Source: Bradyrhizobium niftali (lineage in GTDB: Bacteria; Pseudomonadota; Alphaproteobacteria; Rhizobiales; Xanthobacteraceae). Taken from it: a stretch of 64,000 nucleotides of DNA. A model generated the notes under the pieces. The model was not told the origin of the DNA and ran no database searches. It saw nothing but the letters and a program-made list of their open reading frames with translations. Positions 18,149 to 27,232 of this stretch are shown here, piece after piece. The position numbers and the translations under genes were made by a program. The DNA lies in contig NZ_SPQT01000027.1 of NCBI RefSeq assembly GCF_004571025.1, positions 62,001 through 126,000 of the forward strand, given 5' to 3'. Each line of letters starts with the position of its first letter. Positions within the stretch are counted from its first letter, which is position 1.

Positions 18149-18164
18149 TGTATTGAACCTGACA
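18149..18164 (-). promoter_or_regulatory. NifA upstream activator sequence (TGT-N10-ACA)
   Basis: TGT and ACA are separated by exactly ten bases. The element is centred about 100 bp before the expected transcription start of the adjacent -24/-12 promoter, the normal position for NifA binding. The pair of elements makes chance less likely than either alone. Confidence 0.7.
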
Positions 18165-18658
18165 GCGCTTGCACGGCTGTCGGACACCAGACGGCGAAGA
18201 GCCAGCCGCCACTCACAATGGGTTAATGAGTATAGGGATACTGAATCGCGGAGATTGGTCCAAAGTGCCACAAAGGTCGGCTTCGCGCCTTGAACAGCGC
18301 GACAAGCGCTTTGGGGAGCGGGCGCTAGCATGGTGATCCCGTTCGCTGACGTAATCCATCTTCGCTCGCGACAACTACGTGCTAAGCAGTTGCCTCAACG
18401 CCATCGAACACGACCATATAGTGGGATCTAGACGCATTCGCAGCCTTTTGTCGATGCGCCTGACAACCGCGGCCAACTCCGGGCATTGATCGAGGCCATA
18501 ACGCGGTCTAGGGAACACGCGGTCCCCGATGCCCTTGGAAATCGAAGAACGCCATGGACCAAAACGCGCAGGTCGCGAGCTGAAAAACCTAGCTACATCT
18601 TGCGCGCCCACGCGAGTACCTCATGGTGTTGGTACATCTCGGACCGTTTCGCGCCAGA
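18165..18658. other. Intergenic downstream of fixA
   Basis: No gene recognised. A minus-strand frame at 18375-18611 has no motif. Confidence 0.35.
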
Positions 18659-19501
18659 TCAAGCGTCACGGGCAAGTGCAGCAAGATCAGCTTCGAGCTT
18701 CGGCTGATGCTTGAAAATCGCGTCTATCAGCGCCAGCGCCGGTTGCTCGCGGGCCTCGACCAGCGCTGCCTTCTCGGCCCGCGCAGAGGGAGCGAACACT
18801 CGCTTGACGACGGTCGGTGATCCCTTGAGGCCGCATTTGGAGACGTCGTCGATACCGGCATCGTTTGCGCTCCATTTCACGATTTTGGCACGCGCGGCAC
18901 GCAAGGCATCCGCCATCGCGCCTCGCCGAATCTGGTTCGTTGCCTCCAGCATGGTGATGAGGCAGGGCAGCCTCGTGTGCAGCACCTGGACACCACCTTC
19001 GGAGCGTCGTTCTGCTTCAATTGTATGGGCGGCGAGATCTAAGGATCTGACTTTCGCAACGTAGGTTAGCTGCAGTACGCCCAGCCGCTTTGCGATGCCG
19101 GGCCCAACCTGCGCGGTATCGCCGTCGATGGTCTGCTTCCCCGTGAAGATCAGATTTGTCGGGCCATATTCCTTACCAATTTTTCGGATGGCTTTTGCAA
19201 GTGCATACGTTGTGGCCAGGGTGTCGGAGCCCGCAAAGCAGCGATCGGTGAGCAGGACGGCGCGATCGGCGCCGTAAGTCAACGCCTTTCGCAAAGAATC
19301 TTCCGCCGATGGCGGCCCCATTGTAAGCACCGTAATTTCGCCGCCGAACCGATCACGCAGCTCCAGCGCGGCCTCGAGGGCGAAGAGGTCATATGGGTTA
19401 ATGATGGTCGGCACTCCCTGACGCATGATTGTATTGGTCACGGGGTGCACGCGGATCTGCGCCGAGTCCGGAACCTGTTTGATGCAGACGACGTTGTGCA
19501 C
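18659..19501 (-). CDS. fixA: FixA, electron transfer flavoprotein beta subunit
   Basis: 280 residues from a GTG. FixABCX passes electrons by bifurcation towards ferredoxin or flavodoxin and nitrogenase. ETF-beta landmarks: VVCIKQVPDSAQIRV at the N-terminus, NPYDLFALEAALELRDRFGGEITVLTMGPPSAEDSLRKAL, DTLATTYALAKAIRKIG, GKQTIDGDTAQVGPGIAKRLG, and the signature region RLPCLITMLEATNQIRRG. GGGAG seven bases before the GTG fixes the start; upstream in-frame ATGs would precede the transcription start. fixB, fixC and fixX are not adjacent, as in B. japonicum, where fixA stands apart. Expression should require NifA and sigma54 (sites listed separately). Confidence 0.96.
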   Translation of the reverse strand: MHNVVCIKQVPDSAQIRVHPVTNTIMRQGVPTIINPYDLFALEAALELRDRFGGEITVLTMGPPSAEDSLRKALTYGADRAVLLTDRCFAGSDTLATTYALAKAIRKIGKEYGPTNLIFTGKQTIDGDTAQVGPGIAKRLGVLQLTYVAKVRSLDLAAHTIEAERRSEGGVQVLHTRLPCLITMLEATNQIRRGAMADALRAARAKIVKWSANDAGIDDVSKCGLKGSPTVVKRVFAPSARAEKAALVEAREQPALALIDAIFKHQPKLEADLAALARDA

Positions 19502-19540
19502 GGTGTTGCTCCCAAAAGCTGCGACAGCTGCGGAGAGCAC

Positions 19541-19556
19541 AGCAAGTGTTGTACCA
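19541..19556 (-). promoter_or_regulatory. Sigma54 promoter of fixA
   Basis: The minus strand reads TGGTACAACACTTGCT, a close match to the -24/-12 consensus with GG-N10-GC spacing. Transcription would start about 12 bp downstream, near 19530, leaving a ~30-base leader before the GTG at 19501. Confidence 0.85.
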
Positions 19557-19650
19557 TCGCCCGCCCTTTTGGGGTCGGCTTGCCATCACAGAGGCTTAGT
19601 CCCGGTAATGCCCGCCTCTAGGCCGCTCCCCGACGAACGAATGCTAACAC

Positions 19651-19666
19651 TGTCAGAACTGCGACA
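19651..19666 (-). promoter_or_regulatory. NifA upstream activator sequence of fixA
   Basis: TGT-N10-ACA, centred about 128 bp before the predicted fixA transcription start, the usual range for NifA. Confidence 0.8.
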
Positions 19667-20075
19667 GCGCTTTTCAGCAGGCCGCGCCAGCTGAGTGATG
19701 CTAGGACGGCTTGCGACAGATTACCCCCGCCAATCACCAGCGGCCGGCTGACCGGGTGACGTTCAATGAGCATTGGCGCTCACTAGTCCGGAGCTTGATC
19801 GACGGATAGGCATGACGCTCGTTACATGATCCGCAACCGACTGTTCGCGATTGCATGGCCCGCAATGACGCTAAGTATGTCATTGTGAGCAAGTCCCTTT
19901 GTCATCGAACCAGGTGAGCCCGCCCTTCGACAGCAGTCCCGCAAGCGCGCGGGATGCTCGGGGCCAAGTTGCCCCCGTGGGCGGACCCATTTCCTTCAGA
20001 TTGTGATGAGAATGCCTATCGGAGATCGTTCTCATATAGCTATTTGGCAGTAGCAGTTCCGACCGATGTCGTCGT
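19667..20075. other. Intergenic between nifA and fixA
   Basis: About 400 bp. No coding region recognised apart from fixA regulatory sites at its edge. No clear rho-independent terminator for nifA was recognised. Confidence 0.4.
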
Positions 20076-21830
20076 TCAGAACCGCTTTATCTCTATTCCA
20101 TATTTCCTCAGCGCGTAGCCAATTTGACGCGGCGTTAGTCCGAGCAGGCGCGCTGCTTTTGCCTGCACCCAGCCAGATCTTTCCATGGCGGCAATGACCC
20201 GTTCGCGATCGGCCATCTTTGCGCCACTAACGAGAACTGTGCCGGGAGGCCCCAGTGAGGCCAGTTCGCCGCCGACAGACTGGACCGGCTGGGTCGCTTC
20301 AGCTAGCGGAATGGTGGACTTTGCAGGCACCGATGGCGTGGGTACGGGCTGGTCCGGTCTCTCGTCGGAGGTGCCTTTCCACAGCATCGCAGAAAGACAC
20401 TGGCCGTGGCTGCATGCAAAGTCACTTCTCACAATCGATGATCCGGCGCACAGCGTCGCTGTCCGCTCGATGCAATTTTCGAGTTCGCGGACATTTCCCG
20501 GAAAGCCGCAGTTCATCAGTACATCGATCGCGCTCGCCTCCAAGGTCAGAGTACGACCGTTCTCGTTATTGAAATTTCTGAGGAACTCCCTGGCAAGCAG
20601 GGGAATATCACTGCGTCTTTCGCGCAAGGGCGGCAACAGCAAGGGAACTACACTGATGCGATAGTAAAGGTCCGCGCGGAACTCGCTTCTTGCGACAGCC
20701 TCTTCAAGGTTCTTGTTGGTCGCAGCTATCACTCGAACATCGACCTTAACAGTCTGGTTGCTGCCGACGCGCTCGAACTCCTGCTCTTGGAGAACGCGCA
20801 GCAACTTCGCCTGGAACGGAGCTGAGATCTCGCCAATCTCGTCAAGAAACAGCGTTCCTTTGTCAGCAAGTTCGAAGCGTCCCTTGCGCGAGCTGAACGC
20901 ACCGGTAAAGGCGCCTTTCTCATGTCCAAACAATTCTGATTCCAGGACGGTCTCAGGAAGCGCCGCGCAATTCAGCTTAACAAACGGGCGCCTGGCGCGG
21001 GACGATGATTCGTGAATGGCCTTGGCTACGAGTTCCTTTCCGGTACCGGATTCGCCACGCAGCAGAACCGTGCTGTTAGATCTGGCTACAACGGCAATCT
21101 TCTCGAGCAGCCCGCGCAGGGCCGGGCTGTCGCCAATGATCCCATGGGAGTGTAGCTTCTTGCTCTCCCGAGGGGTTTGCCTGAGGTCTAATACTTGCTT
21201 TTGTAGCCGGTCTTTCTCCGCCATCAGTCGTTCGCGATCGCAGGCGAACAAGCGATGTAACTTCACTGTTTGTCCCACCAGGTTAGCGATCATGGCGAGC
21301 AGTCGCGCATCGTACTCGAGCCCGAGACTCGACCTATCGTCGCGGATGCGGTCAACCGTCAGCGTACCCACGACCTTCGGCTCAATGCGAATCGGAACCC
21401 CGATGAACGACACTGGCATATCATCCGAGGCGCCGAGCACTTCCCGGTCGGCAGCGCTGAATAACGGCTCGGCGGCTACGTTGTCGACGATAACAGGCCT
21501 GTCGGTCGCGATGATCTGGTCGATTGCCGTCCGCGGCAATCGCATCCGATAACGTTCGTCGCTGCCTTCGCTCCAGCCGGCGCCCACTGTAATGTCCGGC
21601 ATGCCGTCGTCATCGAGCAGTGAGACGATGCCGTGTCGCATCTGCACAAACGACTGCAGAAGACCAACAACGTTGGCCAACGTGACTTCGAGCCGCGAGG
21701 GAGCGGCGAGTATTTTCGATATCTCGAAGATGCCGGTCAGCGCGCTCTCACGCAACGGCTCGCTCGAGATCTTACGCTCCGGCTCCGGTTGCGGTGCAGG
21801 TCGTTCGCATGAGGAAGGTATATCCAGCAT
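20076..21830 (-). CDS. nifA: NifA, sigma54-dependent nitrogen fixation activator
   Basis: 584 residues from ATG 21830, which has GGAG eight bases upstream; an in-frame ATG at 21899 would add 23 residues. NifA activates nif/fix promoters with RNA polymerase-sigma54 under low oxygen. Domains in order: GAF (ITVGAGW to VGTLTVDRIRD), AAA+ with Walker A GESGTGKE, the sigma54 contact loop GAFTGA, Walker B GTLFLDEIGEI, and a C-terminal Fis-type helix-turn-helix VQAKAARLLGLTPRQIGYAL. The oxygen-sensing cysteines of rhizobial NifA are kept at spacing C-x11-C-x19-C-x4-C (MNC, ENC, FAC, GQC), plus one extra Cys in the linker. It is co-transcribed behind fixR as in B. japonicum. Confidence 0.97.
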   Translation of the reverse strand: MLDIPSSCERPAPQPEPERKISSEPLRESALTGIFEISKILAAPSRLEVTLANVVGLLQSFVQMRHGIVSLLDDDGMPDITVGAGWSEGSDERYRMRLPRTAIDQIIATDRPVIVDNVAAEPLFSAADREVLGASDDMPVSFIGVPIRIEPKVVGTLTVDRIRDDRSSLGLEYDARLLAMIANLVGQTVKLHRLFACDRERLMAEKDRLQKQVLDLRQTPRESKKLHSHGIIGDSPALRGLLEKIAVVARSNSTVLLRGESGTGKELVAKAIHESSSRARRPFVKLNCAALPETVLESELFGHEKGAFTGAFSSRKGRFELADKGTLFLDEIGEISAPFQAKLLRVLQEQEFERVGSNQTVKVDVRVIAATNKNLEEAVARSEFRADLYYRISVVPLLLPPLRERRSDIPLLAREFLRNFNNENGRTLTLEASAIDVLMNCGFPGNVRELENCIERTATLCAGSSIVRSDFACSHGQCLSAMLWKGTSDERPDQPVPTPSVPAKSTIPLAEATQPVQSVGGELASLGPPGTVLVSGAKMADRERVIAAMERSGWVQAKAARLLGLTPRQIGYALRKYGIEIKRF

Positions 21831-22084
21831 GAGGCGGTCTCCGTTCTCTCGATCATCCTCCCTGGTACCTTGTCCGGGTTGGCGAGCTTCGTTTCGCATG
21901 TCACTCTCGATCTAACGCCAAGTGTTCACGAGATGACATAGAACCGTAACACCTTTTCATGGCACGACGGTAAACTTACGGTGTGCTGTCATGTCATTTT
22001 TGCGGATTGCATGCGCGTCGTCAGCGGAGAACATAAGCACCGCTGCTGCAGCTCAAGTCAGCTGCGTCGCCAAGGCCGGCCGAT

Positions 22085-22921
22085 TCACAGATGTTGCCCA
22101 CCATTGATCGGCACCTCGGCTCCCGTGACATAGCTGGCCGCATCTGAGCACAGGAAAAAGATGACCTTGGCCACTTCATCCGGGGTTCCCACTCTGCGCA
22201 GCGGGATACTTGGCACAAGACGCGCTTCTGTATCGGGCGATAACATGTCCGTCCTGATTTCGCCGGGCGCGATCGCATTCACGCGAATGCCATGCGGCGC
22301 ATAATCGTGGGCCATTTCGCGTGTGAGGCTCGCAAGCGCAGCTTTCGACGTCGCATAGGCACTGCCGGCAAACGGGTGCACCCGCGAGCCCGCAATCGAA
22401 GTCACATTCACGATCGATCCTGACGCGGCTCTTAGCTCGTCAAACAAGCCCTGCGCCAACAAGATCGGGGCCACCAGATTGAGATGGAACACCTTCATCC
22501 AAGTCTCGATTGACGTCGTCAACGACGTCATCCGATCGCCAGCGGGCGTTTTCGGCGAAACACCGGCATTGTTCACTAGCGCGTGCAAAGGTGCACCGGC
22601 TAAGCGTTTCTTGACCTCAGTGATCGCGCGCGGCAGCATTCGATGATTGCTGAGGTCGATCTGGACATGATCTTCGTCCCCTGCCTCCCATGGGCATCGC
22701 TCGCCGTCGAACGGTTGACGCGCGCAAGAAATGATGCGCCAGCCCGCCTCCGAGAACAGCTTGGCAGTGGCATGACCAATACCGCGCGATGCTCCGGTGA
22801 GCAACATCGCCTTCTGTTCTCCGCCATGAACCCGGGCTTTATCGACCTGAAAGGGGCAAGCCAAATGTGTGTCGGGCAGCGGGCCTCTGATTAGATCGTC
22901 ATTTGGCAGATCCAGACCCAC
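22085..22921 (-). CDS. fixR: FixR, short-chain dehydrogenase/reductase-like protein
   Basis: 278 residues from a GTG that has AGGAGG five bases upstream; this is the length of B. japonicum FixR. SDR landmarks: nucleotide-binding LLTGASRGIGHATAKLF, LVNNAGVSP, catalytic Ser in VTSIAGSRV and Y-x3-K in YATSKAALASLTREMAHDYAPHGIRVNAIAPGEI, and the C-terminal VTGAEVPINGG. Its substrate is unknown; fixR is dispensable in B. japonicum but its promoter drives nifA. The gene is first in the fixR-nifA operon, about 185-255 bp ahead of nifA. Confidence 0.95.
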   Translation of the reverse strand: MGLDLPNDDLIRGPLPDTHLACPFQVDKARVHGGEQKAMLLTGASRGIGHATAKLFSEAGWRIISCARQPFDGERCPWEAGDEDHVQIDLSNHRMLPRAITEVKKRLAGAPLHALVNNAGVSPKTPAGDRMTSLTTSIETWMKVFHLNLVAPILLAQGLFDELRAASGSIVNVTSIAGSRVHPFAGSAYATSKAALASLTREMAHDYAPHGIRVNAIAPGEIRTDMLSPDTEARLVPSIPLRRVGTPDEVAKVIFFLCSDAASYVTGAEVPINGGQHL

Positions 22922-22955
22922 GCCCGCCTCCTCCCCTGTTGCGCGCCGCACGCGT

Positions 22956-22971
22956 AGCAGGATTTGGGCCA
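22956..22971 (-). promoter_or_regulatory. Sigma54-type -24/-12 promoter of fixR-nifA
   Basis: The minus strand reads TGGCCCAAATCCTGCT, with GG and GC ten bases apart. It would start transcription near 22945, some 24 bases before the GTG. In B. japonicum the fixR-nifA operon has overlapping sigma54 and housekeeping promoters here, giving NifA autoactivation. Confidence 0.75.
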
Positions 22972-23001
22972 CTGCGATGCATGTAAATCCGCTTCCGTTT
23001 T

Positions 23002-23016
23002 GCGTCCTAATGTCGC
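23002..23016 (-). promoter_or_regulatory. RegR binding site of fixR-nifA
   Basis: The minus strand reads GCGACATTAGGACGC. This fits the published B. japonicum RegR box GNGRCRTTNNGNCGC at every defined position, about 64 bp upstream of the predicted start, where RegR activates fixR-nifA in response to redox. Confidence 0.8.
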
Positions 23017-23757
23017 GCACGCGGAATGCTTGGCGGGTTCAAGACACGCTGGGTGTGCTTTGTGACAGCGATGGTGCATCAGCTACGCAATGTCGCGAGC
23101 ACACTCGCTTTCGTAAAGATAAGGCGACGAGCCGCGCTCTCCTTCCTGATCGCACAACTGGAAGGGCCAAGAAATGGCCAGCGCCTCTCGTCGGGCAACG
23201 ATCGACTAGGATAGCGGCCGCCGACAGTAGCCGCTTCAACTCGAAAGCTGACGTTACCAATCTGTACGTTAGATTTGTCCGCAACTGCGGCCGACTTCAT
23301 CGCGCCCTGCTCTGCTGTGTCCAGCACTGGCACATCGCCGGGCGGATTGATCCCGGACCACGACCTGGCGCACTGATTGCTTCTTCAAAATAGTGAATCG
23401 CCGAGAGCGTCCGTTTACACCGGCGAGTACCGACCGTAAGACGGAACTCGCCGGCTGAACGGAGACGCTTTCGATATGTCCATCCGCGACCGACCACCGA
23501 TTAGCTTCGACTTGCGGCCTCCCCGAGCCGAAGACGAAGACGTGTTACACCTGTTTACCGGGGCGGCAGCACGTTAAGGTCATTGTTGTCGACGTCGAGC
23601 TTCAGCGGAAGACATTCGGACCCGGCGTCGCGCTGTTCTTCGGTGGAAGGCCGCGACAGAGCTTCACATTGGACAGACAATTGCCGCCCCGAAAAGATCT
23701 GCCAATACTGCTGGATGCAAAAAGCGGCAATCAGATCGATCAGGCGGGCTACGACTT
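23017..23757. other. Intergenic between fixR and nodZ
   Basis: About 740 bp. Shadow frames only. A partial tts-like sequence near 23228-23245 was examined and rejected. Confidence 0.4.
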
Positions 23758-24744
23758 TCATGAAGCCACGAGCTCTCGCGAGGTTTGTTCAATCAGGATC
23801 AATCGGCTCGGATCCTTCAAATCGAATTCTATAACGCGTGGGGCAAAGAGACGCGCATAGCGCGTAAAGGCGCTCGTCGGGGGAAAACGGATCACGGTAT
23901 CGCAGCGCGCAAGGAGGTACATATCGATGAGGGCGGAAAAGCCGCCCTCGGCTCCGAGCGCGGCGTTGTGCAATGGGCCGGCCTGAGGTGCCTGGAACTG
24001 TTTTGGAATCGTGAAAACATCAGGAAATATAGTCGAAACCTTCTCAAGGACGATCGCGCTGTCCGTGCACAGGAAAGCCTTCACGGGTTTTGCGTGGGGT
24101 AACCCCCTAGCCTTATCAATGGCATTACAGACCTGTCGCAAGGCGCGCTCCGGGTCAGCCCAGTAGGGAGCATGGCCCATAATGTCCTCGCCGTTGCCAT
24201 GCCGGACATGGATTCCAATTACGCTGTACGATTCAAAGTGCTCGCGGTAGATAGCATCAATCCGAGACTGAATTTCAGGTCGTGGCTTGATGCTCCGAAA
24301 GATTTCTCGTTCGGCCTCCTGATCGCAGCGCCACATCAGGCACGCATCACACACAACCGTGTTAGCGTCACTATCTTTGTGACTTTGGAACAGTTGATCG
24401 AGTTCGTCGCGCTCCCGGAAAATTTGCTCGTCCGGGCGATAGACGCAATCGATGGATGGCTTGTTCCACCATGTCGGGAAGAATGGTCCCGGAAATGAAC
24501 ACTGATTGATCTTGTCGTCGCAAATCACCCGCACGCCAGCAATGTCTTGAACCGGTTCGAAGAAGACTGGAAAGGCGTTGGTGGATGGCTCATCGAGATA
24601 GCAAGATCCCCTCCAATCGATGGCTAGCGTCCGTCCTGTCTGCTTTGCAAAACGCCAAGCTGCCGCCAGTGACCACAGGCAGTCGCCGAACCCCGTGCGT
24701 CGCCGGGAAACTACGAACCTATCATTCTTCGAACCGCTCTGCAT
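23758..24744 (-). CDS. nodZ: NodZ, Nod-factor alpha-1,6-fucosyltransferase
   Basis: 328 residues from the ATG nearest the conserved start (MQSGSKNDRFVVSRRRTGFGD); the frame is open further upstream to 24957 without family resemblance. NodZ transfers fucose from GDP-fucose to C6 of the reducing-end glucosamine of the Nod factor, a trait needed for soybean and siratro nodulation. Signature regions: RRTGFGDCLWSLAAAWRFA, IDWRGSCYLDEP, the catalytic-loop HVRHGNGEDIMGHAPYW (GDP-binding Arg), FLCTDSA, and DMYLLARCDTVIRFPPTSAFTRYARL near the end. It is the last nod gene of the cluster, about 116 bp after nolO. The frame is intact. Confidence 0.95.
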   Translation of the reverse strand: MQSGSKNDRFVVSRRRTGFGDCLWSLAAAWRFAKQTGRTLAIDWRGSCYLDEPSTNAFPVFFEPVQDIAGVRVICDDKINQCSFPGPFFPTWWNKPSIDCVYRPDEQIFRERDELDQLFQSHKDSDANTVVCDACLMWRCDQEAEREIFRSIKPRPEIQSRIDAIYREHFESYSVIGIHVRHGNGEDIMGHAPYWADPERALRQVCNAIDKARGLPHAKPVKAFLCTDSAIVLEKVSTIFPDVFTIPKQFQAPQAGPLHNAALGAEGGFSALIDMYLLARCDTVIRFPPTSAFTRYARLFAPRVIEFDLKDPSRLILIEQTSRELVAS

Positions 24745-24860
24745 TGCCTCTTCCCGGGCTCCTGGTTGGACAAGAGACGTCATCGCAGACATCTCACGTA
24801 TCATCTTGTCCGACGTCGCGGTCTGAAATCGCGGTGCCGGCGAGCTGCGTCGGTAGAACT

Positions 24861-26909
24861 TCATAGCAGCGCTATCCGTGATGGGCCGCGTTCTCGCAAC
24901 ACTTTCCGTCTTTTCTTGATGCGCGGCGGATGCAGCCGAATGCCCCGCAGCTCCCACACGAGCCGCAGTTCCTTCACGAGATCTTCACGCTTGGCCTGGT
25001 CCTGCATGGTTGCGTCGAGAAGCCAGCCGAGCGACGCCTCGCCCTCGATCCGCATCAAGATCTCGAAAAGCTCATGTGAGACACGCATACTATCGTGGGC
25101 GGAATGTCCCGTGCGGATCTCGCAGACCGTTTCCTGACGATCTGGCGCTGTGTGGGAGCGAACACGATGAAGGGATGCATACGGCGGCAATGAAACGCCC
25201 AGTGCACTCCAATCCTGCAGTGATGCTGCGCGCTTTCTGACGAGGAACGGCCCAACAACAAGTCCGTCCAGGTCAGTCGTCAAGAACGTGGTGATCGCAT
25301 CTGACACGGACTCCACGATCGGCTCGGCATTGTTGTTAAATGAGGTATTCAGAAGAACTGGGATGCCCGTTCGCCTCTTGAACGCATTAATTACATCCCA
25401 GTAGGTGGGGTTTGCCTTGCGCGATACTGTCTGCAGCCGAGCGGTCCCATCAACGTGTGTGATCGCACCGAGCACGTTACGCTTGGCTTCACGCACACGA
25501 ACCACGAAGTTCATGAAGGGGAGCTGCCGCATGCCGTCCGGGAGCTCAAAGAACTCGCTCGCATCCTCCTCCAGTACAGATGGCGCAAAGGGGCGATAGC
25601 CCTCGCGCTTCTTGACCATCGCATTGATGCGGTCCTTGTTTCCCGCAGGCCGCGGGTCCGCAAGAATGCTGCGGTTACCAAGCGCACGTGGGCCGAACTC
25701 AGAGCGGCCCTGAACCCAGCCGATTACATCGCCATTCGCCATCCAGTCTGCCGCACTGGATGCTATGTCATCACTTCGTTGAATGTCGAGGTGGCCTGAC
25801 CATGCGTTGAGCTCATCCTCAACGGCTTGCTCGTTGCCGAGATCGGGCCCCCAATAAACGTCCGGCAGTCGCTCCCGCGGCGCCGGCCTGCCCAGCTCGT
25901 TTGACAGCATCAACGCAGCGCCGAGCGCGCAACCGGCGTCGTGCGCCGCGGGTTGAACAAAGATGTCTTCAAATAGCCCGGAATAAAGCAGCTTACCATT
26001 CAGCGTGCAATTATGGGCTACTCCCCCAGCCAAGCACAAGCGTGTAATGCCCGTCGCTTCACGATGGTGCCGTAGGATGTGAAACACGATCCGCTCCAGC
26101 GCCTCCTGCAGCGAAGCGCTGACATCTCGATGCTGTTGGGTGAATGGCATTCCTTTTCGCCGAACCTCGATGTTGCGGACCAGGGCCGGACCGATCCGAT
26201 CCAGGTGAACGCGATAGCCACCGTTTTCCAACAACTCGTAGAACTGCGCGAAGAGCTCGCGATAGGGAGCGGGATCACCATACGGGGCAAGCCCCATCAC
26301 TTTGTACTCGTCGAACAACCCGTAGCCGAGATATCGGATCGTCTCGAGATAGAACAGCCCCAGGGAGTTATGTTCCGGGAAGCTTGCAAGTTGCGCAATT
26401 TCGGTGCCAGACCCCACCGCCAATAAGCCGGAGAGAAAATCACCACCGCCGTCGATCGCAAAAACGAGACTTTGCTCGAAGCCGGACATGGCAAACGCGC
26501 TCACGGCATGCGCTTCGTGGTGATTCACGAAGGAAAGCCGCGACGGATCGATCTCAGCGCCGAACTCCCGTGCCAGCAGCTGGCGCAGCAACAGTTTGGC
26601 GTCCAACGGAACGGGCTGAGAAACAGAAAGGCGCTCGAGCATGGTATTGCAGTAGGCTTCAGTCGCGTAGAACGCGATACGGTCGATCTCGCCGAGCTCA
26701 ACTCCTGCGGTAGAAAGGCAGTATTGGATCGAATTGCTCGGAAACTTGTTGGAGTGCTTGACGCGGTTGAGGCGCTCCTCTTCGACAGCAGCAATCACGC
26801 GGCCATCCTGCACAAGAACCGCAGCGCCATCGTGAAGAAATGTATTCGGCAGCTCCGGCGAGCTTTCATAGATTCTGTCAAGACCGCCACTCACTCCCAG
26901 GCACAACAT
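24861..26909 (-). CDS. nolO: NolO, Nod-factor carbamoyltransferase
   Basis: 682 residues, starting MLCLGVSGGLD with GGAG six bases upstream. NolO is a carbamoyl-phosphate-dependent carbamoyltransferase of the NodU/HypF-like family that carbamoylates the non-reducing sugar of Nod factors. Motifs: DGAAVLVQDGRVIAAVEEERLNRVKHS, FVNHHEAHAVSAFAMSGF, FAIDGGGD, GLAPYG, LCLAGGVAHNCTLNGKL, GWVQGRSEFGPRALGNRSILADPR, and TSFNNNAEPIVESVSDAI. Here it is one uninterrupted frame, whereas the B. japonicum reference annotation lists nolM, nolN and nolO as separate genes. It follows nodJ after 323 bp. Confidence 0.95.
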   Translation of the reverse strand: MLCLGVSGGLDRIYESSPELPNTFLHDGAAVLVQDGRVIAAVEEERLNRVKHSNKFPSNSIQYCLSTAGVELGEIDRIAFYATEAYCNTMLERLSVSQPVPLDAKLLLRQLLAREFGAEIDPSRLSFVNHHEAHAVSAFAMSGFEQSLVFAIDGGGDFLSGLLAVGSGTEIAQLASFPEHNSLGLFYLETIRYLGYGLFDEYKVMGLAPYGDPAPYRELFAQFYELLENGGYRVHLDRIGPALVRNIEVRRKGMPFTQQHRDVSASLQEALERIVFHILRHHREATGITRLCLAGGVAHNCTLNGKLLYSGLFEDIFVQPAAHDAGCALGAALMLSNELGRPAPRERLPDVYWGPDLGNEQAVEDELNAWSGHLDIQRSDDIASSAADWMANGDVIGWVQGRSEFGPRALGNRSILADPRPAGNKDRINAMVKKREGYRPFAPSVLEEDASEFFELPDGMRQLPFMNFVVRVREAKRNVLGAITHVDGTARLQTVSRKANPTYWDVINAFKRRTGIPVLLNTSFNNNAEPIVESVSDAITTFLTTDLDGLVVGPFLVRKRAASLQDWSALGVSLPPYASLHRVRSHTAPDRQETVCEIRTGHSAHDSMRVSHELFEILMRIEGEASLGWLLDATMQDQAKREDLVKELRLVWELRGIRLHPPRIKKRRKVLRERGPSRIALL

Positions 26910-27232
26910 CCCGTTCTCCATTTGACCATGACGGGAACGCCAACTGCGTCCCACCTATCTAATCTTTACAGTCACGCTCCGTCGGGTGCGCGGGCCAGAT
27001 AACACACACAACTTTGCAAAGTCCGTCTCGGCGCCTAGCGACAGGCGCTCAGAAAGTACCGGTGCTGGCGTCCGCACCGATCAACCGAACAGACGGCCGT
27101 AGACCTTGCCCGATCGGGGCCTCTTAAGGCCATTGAAGCGGCTGCTGTGACAGACCAGGTCATCCCGAGCTGCCGCAGAACGCATCGTGACATTGCATCG
27201 ATGTGACTTTCTCCATTTTCGCTGAACTCACG
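26910..27232. other. Spacer between nodJ and nolO
   Basis: 323 bp. No nod box or gene was recognised, so nolO is probably read from the upstream nod promoter. Confidence 0.4.

Noticed and set aside
23228..23245. tts-box-like sequence (TCGAAAGCTGAC on the plus strand)
   Set aside because: Spacing between the GTCAG half and the TCGA core is one base short, the AAGC part is missing, and no effector gene follows on the minus strand.
26910..27232. Search for a second nod box before nolO
   Set aside because: No sequence with the conserved ATC-N9-GAT halves or the ATCGATTTTACC end was found.
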